From Candidatus Fermentibacteraceae bacterium (lineage in GTDB: Bacteria; Fermentibacterota; Fermentibacteria; Fermentibacterales; JCC-6): 6,917 nucleotides of DNA. The stretch covers positions 1 to 6,917 of the forward strand of contig JAUVJW010000104.1 of assembly GCA_030596465.1 (NCBI GenBank), given 5' to 3'. Of the stretch, positions 1 through 5,230 are shown piece by piece; within the stretch, counting starts at the first letter, position 1; every line of letters starts with the position of its first letter. Both the position numbers and the translations under genes were made by a program. The notes below the pieces were generated by a model that saw nothing but the letters and a program-made list of their open reading frames with translations, did no database searches and was not told the DNA's origin.

Positions 1-561
1 AGAGGAGTTTTACCTTTCATCAGCCAGGGGGACACAGTTCTGGATGTAGGTTGTGGAACAGGAGAAACTCTTGAAGTATTGAGAGATGAAAGGGAAATTA
101 GAGGTACCGGTCTGGATATTTCCCAAAGGGCTCTTTCTGTTGTGAAGAAAAAAGGGTTTGAAGTGTTGGATACTGATCTCTCCCTGCCTGGCAATGAGCT
201 TCAGGGCCAGTGGGACCACATAGTTATGTTTGAGGTTGCCGAGCATGTAGTTGATACAGAGGTAATGCTTGCCAATTTGAAAGGGCATTACAGAAAAGGT
301 CTTTATGTTTCAACACCTAATCTTGGTTATCTGGCTCACAGACTTAGAATGCTTTTCGGACGATTTCCTGTAACTTACATATCGGATCCGAGAGAGCATC
401 TCAGATACTGGAGTGTTAAGGATTTCATTTACTGGTCTAAAGAACTGGGATACTGTAAACCTGAAGTTTTGGGACTGAGGGGAAAGCCCGGAATATTCAA
501 ACTTCCAGCAAGATTTCCCTCTCTTTTTGCAAGTGAAGTGGTATATCGTTTTCACCCCTGA
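1..561 (+). CDS. MetW-like class I SAM-dependent methyltransferase (5' partial)
   Basis: The reading frame is open from the first base of the window and ends at TGA 559-561, giving 186 visible residues; the N-terminus lies outside. Seen: SAM-binding motif I (VLDVGCGTGE, about residues 13-22), an acidic motif II residue in GLDIS, a post-motif segment DHIVMFEVAEHV, then STPNLGYLAHRLRMLFGRFPVT and a C-terminal part resembling the MetW branch of the Rossmann methyltransferases (PN-x-R-x(n)-G-x-x-PVT layout). Known: MetW proteins are about 190-210 residues and in some bacteria assist MetX in homoserine acylation; related proteins are generic methyltransferases. No metX is visible here, so the substrate is unknown. 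The fold assignment is firm; the MetW label is tentative. The gene converges on the citrate-lyase-like gene with only 5 bp between stop codons and no clear terminator in between. Confidence 0.88.
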   Translation, partial: RGVLPFISQGDTVLDVGCGTGETLEVLRDEREIRGTGLDISQRALSVVKKKGFEVLDTDLSLPGNELQGQWDHIVMFEVAEHVVDTEVMLANLKGHYRKGLYVSTPNLGYLAHRLRMLFGRFPVTYISDPREHLRYWSVKDFIYWSKELGYCKPEVLGLRGKPGIFKLPARFPSLFASEVVYRFHP

Positions 562-566
562 AAGGG

Positions 567-1706
567 CTACTCCCCAATCAACCTGAGCACGGCCATTGCT
601 TGTCTGGCAACCGGGGGATCGATCATCTTGGAGCCAAGAGCAATTGCCCCGAGTCCCTTTGCCTCGGCTTCTTTCATTGCCGCTACTATTTTTCTGGCTT
701 TGTCGATCTGAGCTTCCGAGGGCATGAAACCGTCTTCAACAGGTTTGACCTGTGAAGGATGAATACATCCTTTGCCGACAAATCCAAGAGTTTTTGCCTC
801 CGCTATGCTTTTCTGTAACCCTTCTTCATTTTTAACATCCGCATAGACAGTGTCGATAGGTTGCAGATCTGCCGCTCTTGCTGCTAGAACAACAATGCTT
901 CTGGCTGTGAAGCTTTCAGTTCCCTCCGGCGTGGGCATTATTCCTATTTCCGCGGTCAGATCCTGGAGACCAAGGGTGAGCGCTGCCATTTCCGGAACGG
1001 AATCGGCAATGGAAAGGGCATTGAGGATACCTCTGGGGCTTTCGAGGATGGGCATAAGCCAGGGGAAGGAATTTCTGCCGCAGAGATCCATAACAGTCTC
1101 CACCATGTCTCTTATAGCGGAAACATCATCCGCCAGTTCAATCTTGGGTAGAAGTATGTGTTGAACAGGCTGGGGCACAATCCAGCTGAGATCGTCAGCG
1201 GCTCTTTCTCCCTGGTTTATTCTGACCATTACCTCGGTATCGCCGAAGTCTGTATTAGCCAGTGCGTAAGAGACAAGTATTCTGGCTTCATCCTTTCTGT
1301 CCGGGGCAACACTGTCCTCAAGGTCAAGGATAATTCCGTCTGCGCCCGCCGCCGCCGCTTTCTCAATGAACCGGGGTCTGTTGCCGGGTGCATAGAGTCT
1401 GCTTCTGCGAGGTCTGTCTTTGGGTTGAATGGTCCAGTTTGCAGCAGGAGGAAGAGGAAGAAAATTGTCTCCAAGCTCTTTTCTCACAGCCGCTTCAAAT
1501 CTGGCAGCGGCAACCCAGGGAGCTGCGCCGGAGTCTTCGCCGGTAACTGTTCCTTTTGATATCTCAAGTCTTTCCGCTGTTTTTAGAATTGCCCGTTCCT
1601 GTTCCGCTGTAAACCCGAAAAGAGAGAGTTTTTCGTTTTCTGGAGAAAATTCAACAAGAATATCGGACTTAACTTTGGGCCCTGCGTAACCGGCTTTTGA
1701 GGACAT
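567..1706 (-). CDS. CitD-CitE fusion: citrate lyase acyl-carrier domain plus HpcH/HpaI-type lyase
   Basis: A 379-residue cytoplasmic protein. Residues 1-80 resemble the citrate lyase/malonate decarboxylase acyl carrier CitD: AG-x(5)-D near residues 8-15, a central hydrophobic helix, and a GxDSGA-x(n)-ARFEAA stretch near 56-72. Residues about 98-379 are a full CitE/HpcH aldolase: RSRLYAPGNRP (101-111), LDLEDSV (127-133), VRINQGE (161-167), LPKIE (186-190), ESPRG with Glu222 and LGLQDLTAEIG with Asp249 as likely Mg2+ ligands, and GKGCIHPSQV (311-320). CitE cleaves citryl-ACP to oxaloacetate and acetyl-ACP; relatives act on malyl- or citramalyl-CoA. CitD and CitE are normally separate. The usual prosthetic-group Ser aligns with Lys13, with Ser14 next to it, so carrier activity is uncertain. 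No citF, citC, citX or citG is in the window. The ATG at 1706 has AGGAGG 6 nt upstream; a 25-residue upstream extension would overlap the preceding gene and is not favoured. Confidence 0.85.
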   Translation of the reverse strand: MSSKAGYAGPKVKSDILVEFSPENEKLSLFGFTAEQERAILKTAERLEISKGTVTGEDSGAAPWVAAARFEAAVRKELGDNFLPLPPAANWTIQPKDRPRRSRLYAPGNRPRFIEKAAAAGADGIILDLEDSVAPDRKDEARILVSYALANTDFGDTEVMVRINQGERAADDLSWIVPQPVQHILLPKIELADDVSAIRDMVETVMDLCGRNSFPWLMPILESPRGILNALSIADSVPEMAALTLGLQDLTAEIGIMPTPEGTESFTARSIVVLAARAADLQPIDTVYADVKNEEGLQKSIAEAKTLGFVGKGCIHPSQVKPVEDGFMPSEAQIDKARKIVAAMKEAEAKGLGAIALGSKMIDPPVARQAMAVLRLIGE

Positions 1707-1712
1707 TATTAA

Positions 1713-1718
1713 CCTCCT
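1713..1718 (-). promoter_or_regulatory. Shine-Dalgarno AGGAGG that fixes the CitD-CitE start
   Basis: A perfect AGGAGG on the minus strand sits 6 nt before ATG 1706-1704, in the 13-nt gap after the DsbD-like stop codon. It supports the shorter start over an upstream in-frame ATG at 1781 and implies co-transcription with the preceding gene. Confidence 0.85.
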
Positions 1719-1719
1719 G

Positions 1720-2856
1720 TTAATTATCCCGGTAGGCCGGGCATGTATTGCAGTCTGAATCTGTTGCGCAGCCTGTTTCATTTGTTAAAAGAAATGTAAA
1801 CCCTGAATCGGGAGCGCACCTGAAACTGTATCGAGCCAGATACTGATAAACTATGCCTGCCCGTTGTATATCGTAGGGTTCGTATTCTATAGCGAACAAT
1901 CTGAATCGTCTTTCATCTGCGAGGACATTAGCATCAACCTGCCACGGAGAGAGTTCAGCTTCAGAGCGGAAGTCCATCCACCACGGGGCAATTACACCGG
2001 AGAGTTCCGGAATTGACCTGAGAGCATTTTCCCAGTCAGCGGTAGAGGACTGAATCAGTATAATCTCCGGGCCTTCTGCGCCCCGCAGGTGATTGAACAT
2101 GTCAAGACCCCGGTCTCCGTCCATGTCAGAAAAGGTGAGAATGTAGAGGGTATCTTCATTCAAAGCATTATAGATGTTGGCAGATCCACTTCCGCCGGGT
2201 TGACCGTGTTCCTGCACATCAACAATCACATCACCTGAATTGAGCACATAGCCGGCAAGTCCCTGGATACCAATGATGCCGAAGTAGACAGCAACAAAAA
2301 TAGCAGCATATTTGGCAACAGAGTTCAGCCACCTTTTCTTGCTGAAAAGCCCGACAACCGCAAAAGGAAGCATGTACACAGTGGTGCCCAGAAAAAAGCC
2401 GGTAAAGAGCATTGCTCCGTTCATGGCTCCACTTGCACTAAAGGCACTGGTAAGAGCGATAAGAAACGCAGGGCATATGGTGAATCCGGTAAGAATCCCG
2501 AGAAGCATGGGACTTTTTGTAAGTTTGGCCCATTTGGGAATGTTGCAACCGCTACAGGTTTTGTTTACTCTTACAACAGAAGTAACAAGGTAAACCGAAA
2601 AAAGAATGTATCCTGAATATGAGAGCGGGATTCTTATGGAGGAGGGGATTGCTCCACCGATAAATCCCATAATTGCTCCGAAAGCAGCGTAAGAGACAAA
2701 TCGCCCAAGATTTAACATAAGAATAGTGACAAAGGATTCTTTGGCCGTTCGGTTTTCACTTAGAAGATAGGTAAGATAAATTGGACCACAGGAAGCCAGG
2801 CATGAAATACCGGTAGCCAGCCCCAGCCCGGTTCCCTCCGCAAGTCCGGTGAACAT
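1720..2856 (-). CDS. DsbD/CcdA-like transmembrane thiol transporter with Cys-rich periplasmic tail
   Basis: A 378-residue inner-membrane protein. Residues 1-202 form about six hydrophobic helices of the DsbD_2/TauE-SafE-like type. Cys23 (SCGPIYLTYL) in the first helix and Cys128 (TICPAFLIAL) in the fourth match the two membrane cysteines that pass electrons in DsbD and CcdA. A CSGC pair (101/104) lies in the loop before the fourth helix. Residues 203-378 are a soluble domain I do not recognise; it ends with four cysteines (347, 363, 369, 372), including CNTC at 369-372. By family, such proteins move reducing equivalents from cytoplasmic thioredoxin to the envelope; the terminal CXXC could be the outward acceptor (inference). 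It lies 13 nt upstream of the CitD-CitE gene and downstream of the exported-ferredoxin operon, behind a terminator-like leader. The start ATG has a modest SD (GAAGGGA, 8 nt). The alternative label 'sulfite exporter family protein' is possible, but the paired Cys-Pro motifs argue for thiol chemistry. Confidence 0.8.
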   Translation of the reverse strand: MFTGLAEGTGLGLATGISCLASCGPIYLTYLLSENRTAKESFVTILMLNLGRFVSYAAFGAIMGFIGGAIPSSIRIPLSYSGYILFSVYLVTSVVRVNKTCSGCNIPKWAKLTKSPMLLGILTGFTICPAFLIALTSAFSASGAMNGAMLFTGFFLGTTVYMLPFAVVGLFSKKRWLNSVAKYAAIFVAVYFGIIGIQGLAGYVLNSGDVIVDVQEHGQPGGSGSANIYNALNEDTLYILTFSDMDGDRGLDMFNHLRGAEGPEIILIQSSTADWENALRSIPELSGVIAPWWMDFRSEAELSPWQVDANVLADERRFRLFAIEYEPYDIQRAGIVYQYLARYSFRCAPDSGFTFLLTNETGCATDSDCNTCPAYRDN

Positions 2857-2878
2857 TTATTAAGTCCCTTCGTCTTTG

Positions 2879-2920
2879 AAAAAATGCCGCGATTGATCCC
2901 TGTAAGATAACAACCGCGGC
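2879..2920 (-). terminator. Intrinsic terminator / candidate attenuator before the DsbD-like gene
   Basis: On the minus strand, GCCGCGGTTG (2920-2911) pairs with CAATCGCGGC (2895-2886) as a 10-bp GC-rich stem with one G-U wobble and a 15-nt loop. It is followed by A and six T (2884-2879). This is a textbook Rho-independent terminator. It ends 22 nt before the DsbD-like ATG, leaving no room for a promoter between them, so it is either the end of the upstream operon with some read-through or a regulated leader terminator. Confidence 0.75.
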
Positions 2921-2980
2921 AAGTATTGTTGCAGTATTCTAGTACTCTGTATACCCTAAACCTTCGCATCCTGCTGGCTC

Positions 2981-3060
2981 TCCAGAGCCCCAGCGGCGTT
3001 ACTGGTTCAATAACATAGCGTTGCTATGCGCATAAACCAGTGCCTTGCTGGGACTCAGGA
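2981..3060. repeat. 80-nt imperfect inverted repeat (hairpin)
   Basis: Nested arms are visible: TCC/GGA (2981-2983 with 3058-3060), GAGCCCCAGC/GCTGGGACTC (2985-2994 with 3047-3056, one mismatch), ACTGGTT/AACCAGT (3001-3007 with 3035-3041, perfect) and CATAGC/GCTATG (3014-3019 with 3023-3028, perfect, 3-nt loop). There is no T-run on either side, so it is not a simple intrinsic terminator. It could be a dispersed palindromic repeat unit, an mRNA-stabilising 3' structure for the barrel transcript, or a structured leader for the DsbD-like gene. Confidence 0.7.
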
Positions 3061-3069
3061 TAGCGGCGC

Positions 3070-3075
3070 ATTATA
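3070..3075 (-). promoter_or_regulatory. Possible -10 box (TATAAT) for the DsbD-like/CitDE pair
   Basis: A perfect TATAAT reads on the minus strand just after the barrel gene. It would start a leader of about 200 nt that contains the 80-nt palindrome and the terminator. No convincing -35 lies 16-18 bp upstream and there is no extended -10 TG, so the call is weak. Confidence 0.2.
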
Positions 3076-3100
3076 CCGAAATATTAAGGCGTACAGAGCA

Positions 3101-4303
3101 CTAGAACGGTGCGGGGTAGAAGCCCACACCTCCTCTGATTTTGCCCCATACATCATTGGGAGCCAGGTTGGAGGCTTCACGTTCGTACACAACAAAGGTG
3201 TTCAAGCCGTTCCGCATACGGAACTCAAAACCTCCACCGATGATTTCTCTGGTTCTGTATCCTCCGGTGCCTTCAACGGAGCTGGGTCCGTACCAGAGTT
3301 TACCTGTAACCAGAGCGGACAGGCCGCCGTAAAGACTGATCCGACTTTCCAGTTCGCCGAGTCTGGTTGTGATTGCGGATTCAGTAAGCTGGCCGCCTAT
3401 CATTATTGAAGAGCGAACATTGCCCCAGCCGCTGAACTTATACAGACTTCTGATTGCGCTCTGGAACGGGCCGAACCTTGTTTCATCCTCATAGAAATCT
3501 GCCGCCTGGCTGAATGTGATATTGAACACCACATTCCTTGCTAAATTCTGACCAGCCCTCAGTCTGGCGGTAAATCTGTCGGGAAGAGCCAGACCGGTAT
3601 AGTCTTCTCCTGTGTAAAGAGAGTATTCTGCTTCAGCGGCGATGAAAGTCATTGCGGGGAAACGCATAGGCTTGTATCCTGCTGAAATATCAACGCGGGA
3701 CCAGGTTCTGTCATAGTCAAAACCATCAAGCTTTGTCTGATGGGAGATTCCCCCAACGGCAAGATAACCGCCGATTGGGGTATGCCACAGCACATCTCCT
3801 CCGTAACTCATCTCTGTCCACTCCGTGTCATCAATATCGGAATCAAGGGCTGTAACATCTTTTTTCCAGTATCTGCCGGTTCCACTTACCTCGAAAACGC
3901 CCGGAAGTAAGTAGGCCAGAGAAAGCCCGGGCCTCAAGGCAGAGTTTCTGTAGCCCTCTCCCAGAGAAAGAGGCAGTACTACATCAGCACTGTCTATATC
4001 ATTGTCCAACTGTATTTCCGGATTCACAGTGAGGCCGCCGAATGTAATTCTGCCTTCAAGGTGAGTTTCCAGATGATTTCTGTTAAACCGAGGAATAACT
4101 GCGCCCTGGCCACTGGAAATTCTATCTACATCAAGAAGAATATTCCAGTTACTGCCATCCATTCTGAAGCCTCCCTGACCCCACTTGTGAAGACCTTCGC
4201 CGTAATTAATGCTGTCGGAAACAACATTCATTTGACCGTAACCCTCGAAGCTTACAGCTAAAGCGGTGGCTCCCGCAAGAAGCAATACTGCAAAATATTT
4301 CAT
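3101..4303 (-). CDS. Outer-membrane beta-barrel (porin-like) protein of the exported-ferredoxin operon
   Basis: 400 residues. A Sec signal (MKYFAVLLLAGATALAVS) is followed by a Gly/aromatic-rich sequence with many alternating amphipathic segments, and the chain ends in Phe (GVGFYPAPF), the usual Gram-negative barrel-assembly signal. I see no cysteine and no CXXCH, so it is not itself a redox carrier. Strand-like segments cover most of the chain after residue 50, enough for a barrel of medium size, but I cannot count strands reliably. I do not recognise a named family. The ATG overlaps the TAA of the preceding ferredoxin lipoprotein by 1 nt (TAATG), with GGAG 10 nt upstream, so the two are translationally coupled. 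By analogy with the barrel of porin-cytochrome conduits, it could sleeve one of the operon's iron-sulfur proteins (inference). A generic porin or an alginate-export/DUF-type barrel is the alternative. Confidence 0.8.
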   Translation of the reverse strand: MKYFAVLLLAGATALAVSFEGYGQMNVVSDSINYGEGLHKWGQGGFRMDGSNWNILLDVDRISSGQGAVIPRFNRNHLETHLEGRITFGGLTVNPEIQLDNDIDSADVVLPLSLGEGYRNSALRPGLSLAYLLPGVFEVSGTGRYWKKDVTALDSDIDDTEWTEMSYGGDVLWHTPIGGYLAVGGISHQTKLDGFDYDRTWSRVDISAGYKPMRFPAMTFIAAEAEYSLYTGEDYTGLALPDRFTARLRAGQNLARNVVFNITFSQAADFYEDETRFGPFQSAIRSLYKFSGWGNVRSSIMIGGQLTESAITTRLGELESRISLYGGLSALVTGKLWYGPSSVEGTGGYRTREIIGGGFEFRMRNGLNTFVVYEREASNLAPNDVWGKIRGGVGFYPAPF

Positions 4304-4551
4304 TAGTATATTGCTCCTTCCGGGCAGACTTCAATGCATCTGTTGCACTGGTGGCAGAGACCCGGATCTATCACAGCATCTCCATCGATAATTTCTATGG
4401 CACCATAAGGGCAGACTTCTTCGCATTTTCCACATCCAACACATCTTGAGGTATCCACAGTAAGTATGGCATTGGCAAGTGGTTCATCGCAGGCAGCAAA
4501 GATTATCAGTCCGACAGCAGTAAGCAACAGCAGCTTAGTGAATCGCGTCAT
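4303..4551 (-). CDS. 2[4Fe-4S] ferredoxin-type lipoprotein
   Basis: 82 residues from the ATG at 4551. An n-region with Arg3 and Lys6, a hydrophobic core and an AAC lipobox-like end (Cys21, Asp22 at +2) predict a lipoprotein. The mature part is a small bacterial ferredoxin: C37xxC40xxC43xxxC47P and C66xxC69xxC72xxxC76P, expected to bind two [4Fe-4S] clusters and carry single electrons at low potential. There is no twin-arginine motif. The start was chosen because it begins the signal peptide; an in-frame ATG at 4623 would add 24 residues deep inside the previous gene and bury the signal. It overlaps the previous ferredoxin gene by 17 nt and has only a G-rich SD-like stretch 9 nt upstream, so translation is probably coupled. 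In enterobacteria Asp+2 favours inner-membrane retention; whether that holds here is unknown. Confidence 0.85.
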   Translation of the reverse strand: MTRFTKLLLLTAVGLIIFAACDEPLANAILTVDTSRCVGCGKCEEVCPYGAIEIIDGDAVIDPGLCHQCNRCIEVCPEGAIY

Positions 4552-4771
4552 AGGAGCACACCCCCTGGCAAAGCCCGCACCCGATACAGGTTTCCGGGTC
4601 GATATGGGATGTTCCATCTTCAATAGTTATTGCCCCCACCGGGCACACAACCAGGCAGTCTCCGCATCCGCTGCATTTGTCTGGTTCAACCCAGTAGTAT
4701 CTGGTTCCACCGGCGGCCATGGCCGCGGCTAAAAGAACAAGCACCAGAACCAGCATCCCCTTTTTAAGCAT
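4535..4771 (-). CDS. Exported 2[4Fe-4S] ferredoxin-type protein (78 aa)
   Basis: This is a very short secreted ferredoxin. Residues 1-20 form a clear Sec signal (two Lys, a run of Leu/Val, then AMAA), with likely cleavage after about residue 19-21. The mature part has C33xxC36xxC39xxxC43P and C62xxC65xxC68xxxC72, the eight ligands of a classical 2[4Fe-4S] ferredoxin. The second motif ends in Cys-Ser rather than Cys-Pro, a mild deviation. The mature chain is essentially only the ferredoxin fold, so it is a candidate soluble periplasmic shuttle between the lipoproteins of the operon. The signal could alternatively stay as a membrane anchor. ATG overlaps the previous TGA by 1 nt (TGATG), with GGAGG 4 nt before the start. 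The cytoplasmic-ferredoxin alternative is made unlikely by the signal sequence. Confidence 0.88.
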   Translation of the reverse strand: MLKKGMLVLVLVLLAAAMAAGGTRYYWVEPDKCSGCGDCLVVCPVGAITIEDGTSHIDPETCIGCGLCQGVCSYDAIH

Positions 4772-5202
4772 CAGTCCTCCTCTAATTCCCCTGGAAGCAG
4801 TTCACTGTTACCTTCGGAGTCTATACCGTAAAGAGCACAGTCATCAGCATCAAGAAGTTCAATGGTGCTTGTGGGACAGCCGCTGGCGCAAATTCCGCAG
4901 TTGATACAAAGTTCGGGATCAATAACTGCCAGATTGTTGTCGTCCATGGAGATGGCTCCAACAGGACACTGACCTATACAGATTTGACAGCCTATACAAC
5001 CTTCTGGAATTACATAGTAGGATTCAATGACCTCTGTACCTTCCGGGAAGGTTCCGTCTTCAGCCTCAATGATTTTGACAACAGCTCCCCTGGCTTGAAT
5101 TTCAAGAGTAGAAAATTCAACATCAATTGGACCCCAGGTGAAGCTGAAAACTTCTGCAAAGGCAGCCACGGCAAAAACTGGAATAATAATAGTGCTTTTC
5201 AA
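4771..5202 (-). CDS. Exported 2[4Fe-4S] ferredoxin-domain protein with N-terminal extension and acidic tail
   Basis: 143 residues, starting at TTG 5202-5200 with AAGGAG 6 nt upstream; no ATG or GTG fits. Residues 1-16 form a short Sec signal ending AFA, a good signal peptidase I site. Residues 17-65 are a beta-rich segment I do not recognise. Then come C69xxC72xxC75xxxC79P and C99xxC102xxC105xxxC109P, ligands for two [4Fe-4S] clusters. An extra Cys122 and a strongly acidic tail (ending GELEED) follow; the acidic tail could dock a basic partner (inference). It lies 28 nt after the four-cluster lipoprotein gene and overlaps the next ferredoxin gene by 1 nt. The role is inferred from context as an electron relay in the envelope. 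Confidence 0.85.
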   Translation of the reverse strand: MKSTIIIPVFAVAAFAEVFSFTWGPIDVEFSTLEIQARGAVVKIIEAEDGTFPEGTEVIESYYVIPEGCIGCQICIGQCPVGAISMDDNNLAVIDPELCINCGICASGCPTSTIELLDADDCALYGIDSEGNSELLPGELEED

Positions 5203-5208
5203 TGAAAG

Positions 5209-5214
5209 CTCCTT
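5209..5214 (-). promoter_or_regulatory. Shine-Dalgarno AAGGAG for a TTG start
   Basis: AAGGAG on the minus strand lies 6 nt before the TTG at 5202. It decides the start of the 143-residue exported ferredoxin-domain protein, since the signal peptide begins directly at this codon and no standard ATG or GTG is available. Confidence 0.75.
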
Positions 5215-5230
5215 TCTCCATACAAAAGAT

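Noticed and set aside
79..561. Methyltransferase starting at ATG 79
   Set aside because: The frame is open to base 1 and the SAM-binding motif I lies before codon 27, so the true start is outside the window.
540..585. Bidirectional terminator between the convergent methyltransferase and CitDE genes
   Set aside because: Only a 3-bp CCC/GGG pairing is visible near the two stops, with no T-run on either strand.
1707..1781. 25-residue N-terminal extension of the CitD-CitE fusion
   Set aside because: It overlaps the coding end of the DsbD-like gene; a perfect AGGAGG precedes the ATG at 1706 instead.
2760..2969. 69-codon minus-strand frame with a Cys-rich stretch upstream of and overlapping the DsbD-like gene
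   Set aside because: It crosses the terminator hairpin and overlaps the real gene by about 97 nt in another frame; the sequence looks like a shadow. A translated leader peptide cannot be fully excluded.
2981..3060. Integron attC site or tRNA gene
   Set aside because: The arm polarity (ACTGGTT before AACCAGT) does not give RYYYAAC...GTTRRRY ends, and there is no cloverleaf, TPsiC or CCA pattern.
3026..3409. Plus-strand open frames across the barrel, citrate-lyase and DsbD-like genes
   Set aside because: They are antisense to well-supported genes and lack SD sequences and recognisable domains.
4552..4623. Longer form of the last ferredoxin lipoprotein starting at ATG 4623
   Set aside because: It lies wholly inside the previous gene, has no SD and would put 24 non-hydrophobic residues before a clear signal peptide.
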